Origin: Clostridiales bacterium
Lineage (GTDB): Bacteria > Bacillota_E > Sulfobacillia > Sulfobacillales > JAIMBI01
Assembly: GCA_027318915.1 (NCBI GenBank)
Contig: DAHVOH010000020.1
Location: 1-46,222 of the forward strand
Direction of reading: 5' to 3'
DNA length: 46,222 nt
Below the pieces are notes generated by a model, which worked only from the letters and a program-made list of their open reading frames with translations, did not search any database and was not told where the DNA came from. The translations under genes were made by a program, and so were the position numbers. The number at the start of each line of letters is the position of its first letter. Position 1 is the first letter of the stretch. Shown piece by piece: positions 32,725 to 42,124 of the stretch.

Positions 32725-33696
32725 ATGGCAGCAATTCTGGTGGTGGCGGAGGCGGATGGCGGGCAGGTGTCCGAGCCGTCGCGTGAACTGGTGACCAAGG
32801 CGTTGGCTCTTAGGGGATCCTGGGCGGGCGAGGCGGGCGCGGTGCTCATCGGCGCGGCGTCGCCGGAGGGCCTCGAGGGTTTGGACTTTGTGTATGACGC
32901 GATGTCCTCCGATCCGGAGGGGCGCTATCTCCCGACCGACGCCGAGCGGGCCGCGCTGGCCGCCATCGACGCCGCCGAGGCCTCGCTGGTCTTGGTGCCC
33001 AACACGACGCTGGGCATCGATCTGGCGGCGTCCATCGCGGCTAAGCGTCAGGTGCCCATGGCGGGATACTGCATCGCGCTGGATCAGGATGGAGAGCGGT
33101 TGGTGGCGCGCTGCCAGGTCTACGGGGGCAAGCTGGTGGCGGAGATGACCATTCCGCCCACAGGTGCGGTGGTATCGGTCATCCCCGGGTCGTGGCCGGC
33201 ACAGGCGGCCGTGGGCGCTGCGCCCACACGGCGCTCGCTGCCGGCGGAAGATTCCGGAACCGCCCAAGACGCACCGATGCACGTGTTGGAGGTGCTCGCC
33301 GCCGAGACTGGCGACGTGGACATCACGCGCGCGGACATCCTGGTGAGTGTGGGCCGGGGCTTACAAGGACCGGAGAACCTGGACCTGGCGGAGGAGCTCG
33401 CCGAGGCCCTGGGCGGCGTGGTCAGCTGCTCGCGTCCGGTCGTGGATGCGGGCTGGATGCCGCGATCCCGTCAGGTGGGCAAGTCGGGACAGACCGTCAA
33501 ACCCAAGGTGTATCTGGCTCTGGGCATCAGCGGAGCGCCCGAGCATCTGCAGGGCATGAAGGATGCCGAATTGATTCTGGCCGTGAACAGCGACCCGACC
33601 GCGCCCATATTCGAAGTGGCCCATTATGGCGCCGTCGTGGACATCTTGGACTTCATGCCGGCACTCGCCGCCAAGATTCAGGAGAGGACGGGGTAG
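32725..33696 (+). CDS. etfA: Electron transfer flavoprotein alpha subunit
   Basis: The 323-residue protein has the EtfA C-terminal FAD domain: VSVGRGLQGPENLDLAEELA (about 206-225), then CSRPVVDAGWMPRSRQVG and YLALGISGAPEHLQGM, with SDPTAPIFEVAHYGAVVD closing the fold. The start ATG at 32725 lies 2 bases after the etfB stop, behind GGGGGG. FAD binding residues look complete. It pairs with EtfB and directly precedes the membrane oxidoreductase that should reoxidise it. Confidence 0.94.
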   Translation: MAAILVVAEADGGQVSEPSRELVTKALALRGSWAGEAGAVLIGAASPEGLEGLDFVYDAMSSDPEGRYLPTDAERAALAAIDAAEASLVLVPNTTLGIDLAASIAAKRQVPMAGYCIALDQDGERLVARCQVYGGKLVAEMTIPPTGAVVSVIPGSWPAQAAVGAAPTRRSLPAEDSGTAQDAPMHVLEVLAAETGDVDITRADILVSVGRGLQGPENLDLAEELAEALGGVVSCSRPVVDAGWMPRSRQVGKSGQTVKPKVYLALGISGAPEHLQGMKDAELILAVNSDPTAPIFEVAHYGAVVDILDFMPALAAKIQERTG

Positions 33697-33697
33697 C

Positions 33698-35698
33698 ATG
33701 CTGTTCCGCGACGGCCTGATGATCCTGACCGTGGCCATGGCGCTGGCCGCCGGCGCGGTCTTCGGACTTCGCTTTCTGCAGATTTGGCGGGTCATGCAAA
33801 AGGCACGTCCGGTGGTTCGCAGCGATCGGTGGATGGAACGGGTGCGGTCGACGCTGGAGCAGGTGTTGTTGCATCGCCGGATGCTGCGCATTCGGTTCTC
33901 CGGCGTGCTGCACTTCTTCATCTTCGCCGGCTTCGTCGTGCTGTTCATCGACGTGGTGGAGACCGTGGGAGAAATTTTTGTCCCCGGGTTCACCGTCGGA
34001 CCGGTGCTCGCGCCTTTTGTGGACGTGTTTGTCCTGCTGGTGCTGGTCGGAATCATCATGGCCGTCTACAACCGGGTCGTCATCCGTCCGGAGCGGTTTC
34101 ACGGGTCGGACGAGCGGGACGCGTACCTCATTCTGGGCCTGATCGCCACGATTGTCGTGGGGATTGTCGTCCACGACTCGTTCTATCCCTTCCTGAGCCG
34201 AGAGGTTCTGCACGTCGCCGATCCCGTGGCCAGAAGCCACTTCTTGGGCTATGCGCTGTCTCGCCTCTGGGTGGCCCTGCATTGGACCGGGCCAACGGCG
34301 GCCGAGATCGGTTATACGGTGGGCTATCTGATGGATATCGGCGTCATCTTCCTGTTCCTGGCGTATCTCCCCTACTCCAAACACCTGCACATCTTCCTGG
34401 CCGTTCCCAATATCTTCGTCCGCAATCTGGGCCCGGCCGGCGAGTTGGTGCCCACCGTGCCGGAGGAGACCATCGCCGTGCGGGACTTCACGGACTTGCA
34501 CTGGAAAGATGTGCTTGACCTGTTCACGTGCACCGAATGCGGCCGCTGCCAAGCGGTGTGCCCGGCCCATGCGGCGGGGCAGCCGCTCTCACCGAAAATG
34601 GTCATCCTGGACCTGCGCGACGAGCTGGTGGCGCGGATGGCCGGCCGCGAGCCCAATCCGCTGGCGGGGGGAGCCGTGAGTGCGGAGGCCCTGTGGGCCT
34701 GCACGACCTGCGGGGCTTGTCAGGAAGCGTGTCCCGTGTTCATCGAGCACGTCCCCAAAATTGTGGGACTGCGCGCGGCCCTGTTGGAAGAGGGGGAAGT
34801 GCCCAAGGACGCCCAGAAAGTGCTGGTGTCCTGGGAGCGGCAGAGCAACTCATTTGGCCAGCCGGCGCGGAGGCGGGCGGACTGGGTCAAGGCCCTGGAC
34901 TTTCCCGTGAAGGATGCCCGCAAGGAGCCGGTCGACTGGCTCTGGTTCGTGGGCGACTTTGCGTCCTACGACCCGCGGGTGCAGGCGCTGACACGCTTGG
35001 TGGCCCAGCTGCTGCACCAGGCGGGGGTGGACTTCGGCATCTTGTATGAGGGCGAAGCCAATGCCGGTAACGAGGCCCTGCGCGTGGGCGAGTACGGTCT
35101 CTTCGAGACGCTGGCCCAGAAGAATCTGGATCTCCTGCAGAATCTGGAGTACGAACGCATTTTTACGACGGATCCCCACTCGCTGAACGCGTTGCGGAAT
35201 GAATACCGCAAATGGGGATTCACCCGACCGGTTCAGCACTACACCGAGGCGTTCGTGGACCTGATTCAGGCGGGACGCCTCTCGACGGCCAACCCGGTCT
35301 CGATTCGGGCCACCTACCACGATCCCTGCTACTTGGGCCGCTGGAACGGGGTCGTGGAGGCGCCCCGCACCTTGCTGCGGCTGATGGGCGTCAACCTGGT
35401 GGAGATGCCGCGGCATGGATCGGAAAGCTTCTGCTGTGGAGCGGGCGGCGGGCGCATCTGGATGGACGAGGCCGGGATGACCGAGAGGCCGGCCAACCAA
35501 CGGATTCGCGAAGCACTGGCTCTGCCGGACGTGCCTTACTTCGTGGTGGCGTGCCCCAAAGATGTGTCCATGTTCTCCGCCGCCGTCACGGCCATGGGTG
35601 TGGAAGACCGGCTTCGCGTCGTGGACATGGCCGAAATTCTGGGAGCGGCCACACGGTTGACGCAATGGGAGCACGATCTGGTGGCCACACCGTCATAG
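33698..35698 (+). CDS. Membrane ETF:quinone oxidoreductase of the HdrD-like type (EMO/FadF-like)
   Basis: The 666-residue protein starts with about six membrane segments (residues 1-240; NarI-like, His-containing, so possibly heme b binding). Two [4Fe-4S] sets follow, CTECGRCQAVCP (278-289) and CTTCGACQEACP (335-346), then a CCG part with DPCYLGRWNG and CCGAGGGRIWMD. This layout matches Bacillus FadF/YwjF-type and EMO proteins, which pass electrons from EtfAB to menaquinone. The ATG follows the etfA stop by one base. It closes the sHdr operon and links sulfur oxidation to the respiratory chain. Its C-terminal half is a close paralog of the sHdr C2B2 fusion. Confidence 0.9.
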   Translation: MLFRDGLMILTVAMALAAGAVFGLRFLQIWRVMQKARPVVRSDRWMERVRSTLEQVLLHRRMLRIRFSGVLHFFIFAGFVVLFIDVVETVGEIFVPGFTVGPVLAPFVDVFVLLVLVGIIMAVYNRVVIRPERFHGSDERDAYLILGLIATIVVGIVVHDSFYPFLSREVLHVADPVARSHFLGYALSRLWVALHWTGPTAAEIGYTVGYLMDIGVIFLFLAYLPYSKHLHIFLAVPNIFVRNLGPAGELVPTVPEETIAVRDFTDLHWKDVLDLFTCTECGRCQAVCPAHAAGQPLSPKMVILDLRDELVARMAGREPNPLAGGAVSAEALWACTTCGACQEACPVFIEHVPKIVGLRAALLEEGEVPKDAQKVLVSWERQSNSFGQPARRRADWVKALDFPVKDARKEPVDWLWFVGDFASYDPRVQALTRLVAQLLHQAGVDFGILYEGEANAGNEALRVGEYGLFETLAQKNLDLLQNLEYERIFTTDPHSLNALRNEYRKWGFTRPVQHYTEAFVDLIQAGRLSTANPVSIRATYHDPCYLGRWNGVVEAPRTLLRLMGVNLVEMPRHGSESFCCGAGGGRIWMDEAGMTERPANQRIREALALPDVPYFVVACPKDVSMFSAAVTAMGVEDRLRVVDMAEILGAATRLTQWEHDLVATPS

Positions 35699-35748
35699 CG
35701 CGACGGGGGATGGCGGGCGCCATCCTGCGCTTCGGGTTTCGACGCACG

Positions 35749-35782
35749 CCGGCCGCCGTTCTGAAGCGGCCGGTGTCTTTTT
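35749..35782 (+). terminator. Rho-independent terminator of the sHdr operon
   Basis: CCGGCCGC (35749-35756) pairs with GCGGCCGG (35766-35773), followed by TGTCTTTTT. It lies about 50 bases after the stop of the last gene and closes a transcript of about 12.4 kb. Confidence 0.85.
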
Positions 35783-35883
35783 GGAGCCGCCGGTCCCCGA
35801 GGCGGCGTCCTGCCCGCGGTTTCGGACAGGTTCGGGGAGGAGAGAGGCGACGCGGGGCGAGTGTGTGGCGGCGCCTTGGCGGA

Positions 35884-35892
35884 TGCTATAAT
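35884..35892 (+). promoter_or_regulatory. Extended -10 promoter of rpoE-pyrG
   Basis: TGCTATAAT is a perfect extended -10 element 32 bases upstream of the rpoE start. The -35 region is poor, as is usual with extended -10 promoters. TATAAT stands out in this GC-rich context. Confidence 0.7.
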
Positions 35893-35923
35893 ACGTGGGA
35901 ATTGGAAGAGACCGAGGTGACGC

Positions 35924-36223
35924 ATGAGACCCGTCGATGCGGTCTACGAGGTGTTGAAGGATCATGGGCAGCCACTCGTGGTGCACGATTTGATGGATCG
36001 GGTGCTGGAGCTGCTGCAGCAGGACCCCGATCCCCGGCGCATGGCGCAGATTTACTCGGAGATGAACCTGGACGTGCGGTTCGTCTACCGAGGCAATGGC
36101 CTTTGGGGGCTGCGCGAGTGGGCGCCCAAGGTGGCGACGCGCGGCGGCGGGTCGGCGGCTCGAGAGAAACTTCGGGCTGAAGAGGACAGCGACGAACTGG
36201 AGGAGGAGGACGGCTGGGAGTAA
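35924..36223 (+). CDS. rpoE: DNA-directed RNA polymerase delta subunit
   Basis: The 99-residue protein has the N-terminal HARE-HTH domain (VDAVYEVLKDHGQPLVVHDL through NLDVRFVYRGNGLWGLREW) and a short acidic tail (AEEDSDELEEEDGWE). This is the build of the Firmicutes delta subunit, though with a shorter acidic part than in Bacillus. Delta aids promoter selectivity and recycling of RNA polymerase. It precedes pyrG as in Bacillus. ATG at 35924 behind GAGGTGACGC. Confidence 0.9.
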   Translation: MRPVDAVYEVLKDHGQPLVVHDLMDRVLELLQQDPDPRRMAQIYSEMNLDVRFVYRGNGLWGLREWAPKVATRGGGSAAREKLRAEEDSDELEEEDGWE

Positions 36224-38210
<1,987 letters not shown>

Positions 38211-38267
38211 GCGACCGGCCTCCCTGGGAACTCCCTGAGAGGAGTGTCTCCCATCGTTGGCCACCCT

Positions 38268-38283
38268 ACACCGGGTGTATACT
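38268..38283 (+). promoter_or_regulatory. Candidate pspA promoter with palindrome
   Basis: ACACC-G-GGTGT is a perfect 11-bp palindrome (38268-38278). It abuts TATACT (38278-38283), which lies 23 bases before the pspA start and looks like a -10 box. A TTGGCC lies 15 bases upstream of it. The palindrome could be an operator. Confidence 0.4.
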
Positions 38284-38305
38284 GAGCCTGAACGGAGGGG
38301 TAGTC

Positions 38306-39019
38306 ATGGGATTGATGGCGCGAATGTCCACGATTTTCAAGGCGAAGGTGTCCAAGACCTTGGATAGCGTGGAAGATCCTCGCGAGACGCTGGACTATTC
38401 CTACCAGCGTCAGCTGGATCAGTTGCAGCAAGTGCGCCGCGGTGTGGCCGACGTGGTCACCTCCAAAAAGCGCATCGAATTGCAGGCCGCGAAGTTGGAA
38501 GAGCAGGTCCAGCAATGGACGGAGGATGCCAAGACCGCTGTGGCCTCGGGCCGCGACGACTTGGCGCGGGAGGCCCTGACGCGCAAGCAGACGGCCACCG
38601 AACAGCTGGATGGGTTGCACGCTCAGTTGGCTGACCTGGAGAAGGAAGAGGCCAAGCTGATTGACCTGGAGCACAAGCTCTCGGCCAAGGTGGACGCGTT
38701 TCGCACCCAGAAGGAAGTCATCAAGGCGAAGTATTCGGCGGCTGAGGCCACCGTGCACATCGGCGAGGCGGCCACCGGCCTGTCGGAAGAAATGGCGGAC
38801 ATTGGACTCGCCATGCAGCGGGCGCAGGACAAAACGGAGTCCATGCAGGCGCGGGCCCAGGCCATCGATGAACTGGTCAACACCGGGGCGTTGAACGATC
38901 CGCTGGGTTCGTCGGGCGATCCATTGCGTGACGAGCTCAACAAAATGAAGTCCGGTCAAGGGGTGGACGCCGAGTTGGCCCAATTGAAAGCCGAGGCCGG
39001 AAAGAACACGGCGTCATGA
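38306..39019 (+). CDS. pspA: PspA/IM30 envelope-stress protein
   Basis: The 237-residue coiled-coil protein has the PspA/Vipp1 pattern: MARMSTIFKAKVSKTLDSVE with an amphipathic N-terminal helix, the EDPRETLDYSYQRQLDQL block, then long heptad helices and a short C-terminal helix. PspA oligomers (ESCRT-III-like) protect the membrane under stress. ATG at 38306 behind GGAGGGG. The next gene, pspAA, overlaps it by 4 bases. Confidence 0.93.
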   Translation: MGLMARMSTIFKAKVSKTLDSVEDPRETLDYSYQRQLDQLQQVRRGVADVVTSKKRIELQAAKLEEQVQQWTEDAKTAVASGRDDLAREALTRKQTATEQLDGLHAQLADLEKEEAKLIDLEHKLSAKVDAFRTQKEVIKAKYSAAEATVHIGEAATGLSEEMADIGLAMQRAQDKTESMQARAQAIDELVNTGALNDPLGSSGDPLRDELNKMKSGQGVDAELAQLKAEAGKNTAS

Positions 39020-39285
39020 TCGTACGGATCATGACGGAAGGCCAATATCGTCTCGACGGGGGATTGGTGGATGCTGTGCAGCACGCCGACGAGGCTCTGC
39101 TGCACGCCGTTCACGCGAATGACAAAGCGGCTTTTCATGAGCACTTGACCGAAGCGCTGACCATCGTGCGGCAGGGTGTGCGGCTGAACGTGCATGAATT
39201 GGTGCCGTCGGACTTGGTTCTCCCCTCGCCGGACATGTCGGTGGCGGAGGCCCGGAAGCTTTTGGACCAGCACCCCATCGATTAG
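39016..39285 (+). CDS. pspAA: PspA-associated protein PspAA
   Basis: The 89-residue protein begins MIVRIMTEGQYRLDGGLVDA and matches the small PspAA domain known to be encoded next to pspA in many bacteria and archaea. It is thought to act with PspA at the membrane. Its start overlaps the pspA stop (ATGA). A terminator hairpin follows at once, so pspA-pspAA form a two-gene operon that faces pspAB-htpX. Confidence 0.85.
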   Translation: MIVRIMTEGQYRLDGGLVDAVQHADEALLHAVHANDKAAFHEHLTEALTIVRQGVRLNVHELVPSDLVLPSPDMSVAEARKLLDQHPID

Positions 39286-39293
39286 CCGCCTGC

Positions 39294-39332
39294 CGTGGGA
39301 AGCAACCGTCGCGTGCTTCCCACGCTGTTTGT
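39294..39332. terminator. Hairpin terminator after pspAA, possibly bidirectional
   Basis: CGTGGGAAGCA (39294-39304) pairs with TGCTTCCCACG (39314-39324) in a perfect 11-bp stem, followed by CTGTTTGT. It lies between the convergent pspAA and pspAB genes. Confidence 0.75.
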
Positions 39333-39362
39333 GTCCGTCGTCGGGTCTGTCGCATGGGAGCG

Positions 39363-39932
39363 TCAGGGTCGGCCCGCGTCCCAGGGCGGGTCCCAGAGGG
39401 GATACCAGAGTTCGGGATTGGCCTCGATGGGCAACACCTTGTCGAGCATGGCTGCCGTTCGGATTTCCCGGCTGTTGTCGCGTTGCTGGCGGCCCGTCTG
39501 GGCAAAGGGGTAGAACGTGCCGTGTCGATAACTGAAGACCAGCGCGAATGACCCGAAGTCGGCCAAGGCGGCCAGCAGGGCGTCGTCGAATCCTGACTCT
39601 TGGGCCAGTTCTTCCACCAAATGGGCCGCCGTCAAACAGGCCGTCAGATCCGCCGAATGAAAGAGGAGCCATCGAAAGTGCAGAGAGTCCGTGGCATCCG
39701 CCACCGTGACCGGCAGGTCTTGGCTCTGGCGTCCCAGGACGTTTCGCACCTCGGTGACCACGTTTTCGAAACGGTGTGCCTCCAGCGCGCGCAACACCGT
39801 GGCCACCCGCCCGGCGAAACGCACGCCCAACTTGTCCTCAATGTCGGGCTCGGCGGTGGACAGCCGAAAGAGGTTGTCCGGCGCCGAGCGCTTGATGCGT
39901 GTCCGGCCAAACAAGTCATCCAGCCAGCCCAT
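39363..39932 (-). CDS. pspAB: PspA-associated protein PspAB
   Basis: The 189-residue protein begins MGWLDDLFGRTR and has the PspAB pattern: the central DSLHFRWLLFHSADLTACL block, FSYRHGTFYPFAQTG and the C-terminal LWYPLWDPPW. PspAB is found beside PspA, PspAA and HtpX. It lies 4 bases after the htpX stop and forms an operon with it, convergent with pspA-pspAA. The four genes together are a complete Psp-type module. Confidence 0.85.
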   Translation of the reverse strand: MGWLDDLFGRTRIKRSAPDNLFRLSTAEPDIEDKLGVRFAGRVATVLRALEAHRFENVVTEVRNVLGRQSQDLPVTVADATDSLHFRWLLFHSADLTACLTAAHLVEELAQESGFDDALLAALADFGSFALVFSYRHGTFYPFAQTGRQQRDNSREIRTAAMLDKVLPIEANPELWYPLWDPPWDAGRP

Positions 39933-39936
39933 AGCG

Positions 39937-40845
39937 TCAGCGCTCCATGTCTCGCGCCAGGGCCTCCAGGTGGGCCAGACGCACCTTAAGGGGCGGATGC
40001 GTGGAAAACAGCGCCAAGAGGCTGTTGCGACTCAGGGCTGGAATGATGAAGAAGGCGGCCGCCGCCTCCGCTTGACGCAGGTCCCGGTCCGGGATGCGGC
40101 TTACCGTCTGCGAAATCTTCACCAACGCCGAAGCGAGGGTGGAGGGGTGACCGGTGATGATGGCGGACCCGCGGTCGGCTGCCAGTTCACGGTACCGGGA
40201 TAGCGCGCGGATGAGCAAATAGCTGATGGCCCAGACCACGATGGCCGCCAGCCAGACCACAATGACCGCATTGACCCCGTTGCCCCGCCGTCTGCCGCCG
40301 CCCATACCGCCAAACATGCCGAACCACAAAAACTGCTGGACCATGATGGACGCCAAGGTGGCGAAGAAGCTCGCCACGGTGATGACGGCCACGTCCCGGT
40401 TCTTGACGTGGCTCAGTTCATGGGCCAGCACCGCCTCAATTTCATCCGGCTGCAGCCGGCGCATCAATCCGCGGGTCACGGTCACCACGGCGTGCTGGGG
40501 ATTTCGTCCGGTGGCAAACGCGTTGGGCATGTCCGTATCCATCACCGCGATTTGCGGGCGGGGGATGTCGGACACCTGGCACAGGCGATCGACGATTTCA
40601 TGGAGCTCGGGCGCCTGCTGCCGCGTCACCAGCCGTGAGCGCGTGGCGGCCAGGACCATGCGGTCGGAAAAGTAGTACTGAGAGACGAGCAACACGCCGA
40701 CAATCAGGACGAGAAACGCAATCGGGACGCGGAGCGCGAGCAGCACGGCGATAAACGCCAGGTAGAGGACGGCCAGCAGGAACATGACCAGTCCCATGCG
40801 AAACGTGAGTCCCGCGTCGCGACCATACCAGCGCCGTTGTGCCAT
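39937..40845 (-). CDS. htpX: Membrane zinc metalloprotease HtpX
   Basis: The 302-residue M48 protease has two N-terminal membrane segments (about 17-55), the zinc site HELSH (about 139-143) with the third ligand in RELAADRGSA, and two more membrane segments in between. HtpX degrades misfolded membrane proteins. The conserved PNAFATGRNPQHAVV stretch precedes the active site. It is the first gene of a unit with pspAB. A perfect inverted repeat lies just upstream of the start. Confidence 0.94.
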   Translation of the reverse strand: MAQRRWYGRDAGLTFRMGLVMFLLAVLYLAFIAVLLALRVPIAFLVLIVGVLLVSQYYFSDRMVLAATRSRLVTRQQAPELHEIVDRLCQVSDIPRPQIAVMDTDMPNAFATGRNPQHAVVTVTRGLMRRLQPDEIEAVLAHELSHVKNRDVAVITVASFFATLASIMVQQFLWFGMFGGMGGGRRRGNGVNAVIVVWLAAIVVWAISYLLIRALSRYRELAADRGSAIITGHPSTLASALVKISQTVSRIPDRDLRQAEAAAAFFIIPALSRNSLLALFSTHPPLKVRLAHLEALARDMER

Positions 40846-40867
40846 CGGACCGTCCCTCCGTTCCGTT

Positions 40868-40883
40868 GACGACTTCAGTCGTC
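40868..40883. promoter_or_regulatory. Perfect palindrome between htpX and the TauE-type gene
   Basis: GACGACT-TC-AGTCGTC is a perfect 7-bp inverted repeat located 23 bases upstream of the htpX start, next to an AT-rich promoter-like stretch (TTATATAGTGTAC). It could be an operator for one or both divergent genes or a leader hairpin. It does not match CIRCE. Confidence 0.45.
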
Positions 40884-40967
40884 GTTTAGCTTATATAGTG
40901 TACGCTGGGGTGGGTCCGGCATCAATCGTCCGCCGCCGGGCGGGATTCGGGAGGCCCACGTCAGGTC

Positions 40968-41756
40968 ATGTTTGAGACCGTGAGCTTGTTGGCGATCCTG
41001 TTTCTGATGGGACTGGTGGTCGGTTATCTGTCCGGTTTGGTGGGCATTGGCGGCGCGGTGCTGCTGGCTCCCTTGGTGGTCTTGGTGCCGCCGGTTTTGG
41101 GTTATGCATCGGTGCCGGCCGCCCAGGTGGCCGCCATCGGCATGGCGCAGGCATGGGCATCGGCTGTGGCCGGCGCGCCCATTTACTGGCGGCGGCAGCA
41201 AGTCAATCAGGGTTTGGTGCTGTGGATGGGCGGCAGCGCCGTGGTGGGGGGACTGGCGGGCGGCATTGCCGCCGCGTCGTTGAGCGAGCAGGTGTTTCTG
41301 ATTTTGTTCGCCGTGCTGGCCGGATTGGGGGCATTGGCATTGGTGGCGCCGGGCGCCCGGGTGGCGGACGATACCGAGCCTGTCCGTCACTGGCGGCCGG
41401 TGGCGGCAGCGGCCAGTCTGCTCGTGACATTTTTTGGAGGGGTGGTCGGATCCAGCGGCTCATTCCTATTGACGCCGTTGGTGACGCGAGGCCTGAAGGT
41501 GCCGTTTCGATCGGCCGTGGGCTCGGTGCTGACGGTGGTGCTGGTGACGGCGACCGCGGGTTTGCTCGGGCGGGCGCTGACTGGGCAGGTGCCGTGGCTG
41601 ATGGCTGCCGTGGTCGCCGTTCCGGGCGCGCAGGGCGCGGCCTGGGGAGCGCGCCACGCCGGTCATGTGCCGGTGGGTCTTCTGCGGTGGGTGCTGGCGT
41701 TGATGGTCGCGGGCGCCAGTGTCCTGCTGTGGCATAAAGTGCTGACGCCGGTGTGA
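40968..41756 (+). CDS. TauE/SafE-family anion exporter
   Basis: The 262-residue membrane protein has about eight hydrophobic segments in two halves. The repeated TauE/SafE motif is VGYLSGLVGIGGAVLLAPLV in the first half and FFGGVVGSSGSFLLTPLV in the second. Members export sulfite, sulfoacetate or other sulfur organics. In a genome with sHdr, whose product is sulfite, sulfite export is an attractive guess, but the gene is 5 kb from the operon and the family is broad. Confidence 0.88.
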   Translation: MFETVSLLAILFLMGLVVGYLSGLVGIGGAVLLAPLVVLVPPVLGYASVPAAQVAAIGMAQAWASAVAGAPIYWRRQQVNQGLVLWMGGSAVVGGLAGGIAAASLSEQVFLILFAVLAGLGALALVAPGARVADDTEPVRHWRPVAAAASLLVTFFGGVVGSSGSFLLTPLVTRGLKVPFRSAVGSVLTVVLVTATAGLLGRALTGQVPWLMAAVVAVPGAQGAAWGARHAGHVPVGLLRWVLALMVAGASVLLWHKVLTPV

Positions 41757-41783
41757 CGCTGGCGGAAACGACGCGAGGCGGGC

Positions 41784-41812
41784 TTGTGCGGCGGGCGGCA
41801 ACTCGCTATAAT
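41784..41812 (+). promoter_or_regulatory. Promoter of the tRNA-Gln/tRNA-Glu unit
   Basis: TTGTGC (41784-41789) and TATAAT (41807-41812) are separated by 17 bases, 15 bases before the tRNA-Gln. The -10 box is a perfect consensus. Confidence 0.8.
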
Positions 41813-41827
41813 CAGGGTCGCCGCGTT

Positions 41828-41898
41828 TGGGGGATGATGTAGCGGTAGCATAGGTGACTCTGGATCACCTCGCCCAGGTTCGAATCCTGGTCCCCCAG
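41828..41898 (+). tRNA. tRNA-Gln (CTG)
   Basis: Acceptor TGGGGGA/TCCCCCA with discriminator G and encoded CCA (41899-41901). The anticodon arm is GGTGA-CTCTGGA-TCACC, giving anticodon CTG. The T arm CCAGG-TTCGAAT-CCTGG is intact. Confidence 0.95.
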
Positions 41899-41904
41899 CC
41901 ATAT

Positions 41905-41977
41905 GGCCCTATCGTCTAGAGGCCCAGGACGCCGGACCCTCATTCCGGAAACAGCGGTTCGAATCCGCTTAGGGCTG
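41905..41977 (+). tRNA. tRNA-Glu (CTC) with an unusual C33
   Basis: Acceptor GGCCCTA/TAGGGCT (first pair G-U), discriminator G, encoded CCA (41978-41980). The anticodon arm CCGGA-CCCTCAT-TCCGG gives anticodon CTC, with C instead of the nearly invariant U at position 33. The T arm AGCGG-TTCGAAT-CCGCT is intact. It is cotranscribed with tRNA-Gln, 3 bases after its CCA. Confidence 0.9.
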
Positions 41978-41995
41978 CCAACTTTGTTCGATTCA

Positions 41996-42019
41996 CCCGG
42001 ACCGCAAGGTCCGGGTTTT
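41996..42019 (+). terminator. Terminator of the tRNA-Gln/tRNA-Glu unit
   Basis: CCCGGACC-GCAA-GGTCCGGG is a perfect 8-bp stem with a GCAA tetraloop, followed by TTTTG. Confidence 0.88.
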
Positions 42020-42124
42020 GCGGCGTCCGGGCCGCGTGTCCCGGCAAACTCCGGTCAAGTGATCTATAGTGGTAGCGCCTCGCCAAGATCCGAATCAAGG
42101 GATGTGGGGAGGAGGTGGTGCGGC

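Noticed and set aside
23492..35698. A methanogen-type heterodisulfide reductase or flavin-bifurcating Hdr-Mvh system
   Set aside because: HdrA is short and lacks extra ferredoxin domains, no hydrogenase genes are present, and lbpA, tusA, dsrE and sLpl mark the sulfur-oxidising sHdr type.
41903..42124. N-terminal extension of the thioesterase gene
   Set aside because: It would read through tRNA-Glu and a terminator. The GTG at 42125 has a good ribosome binding site.
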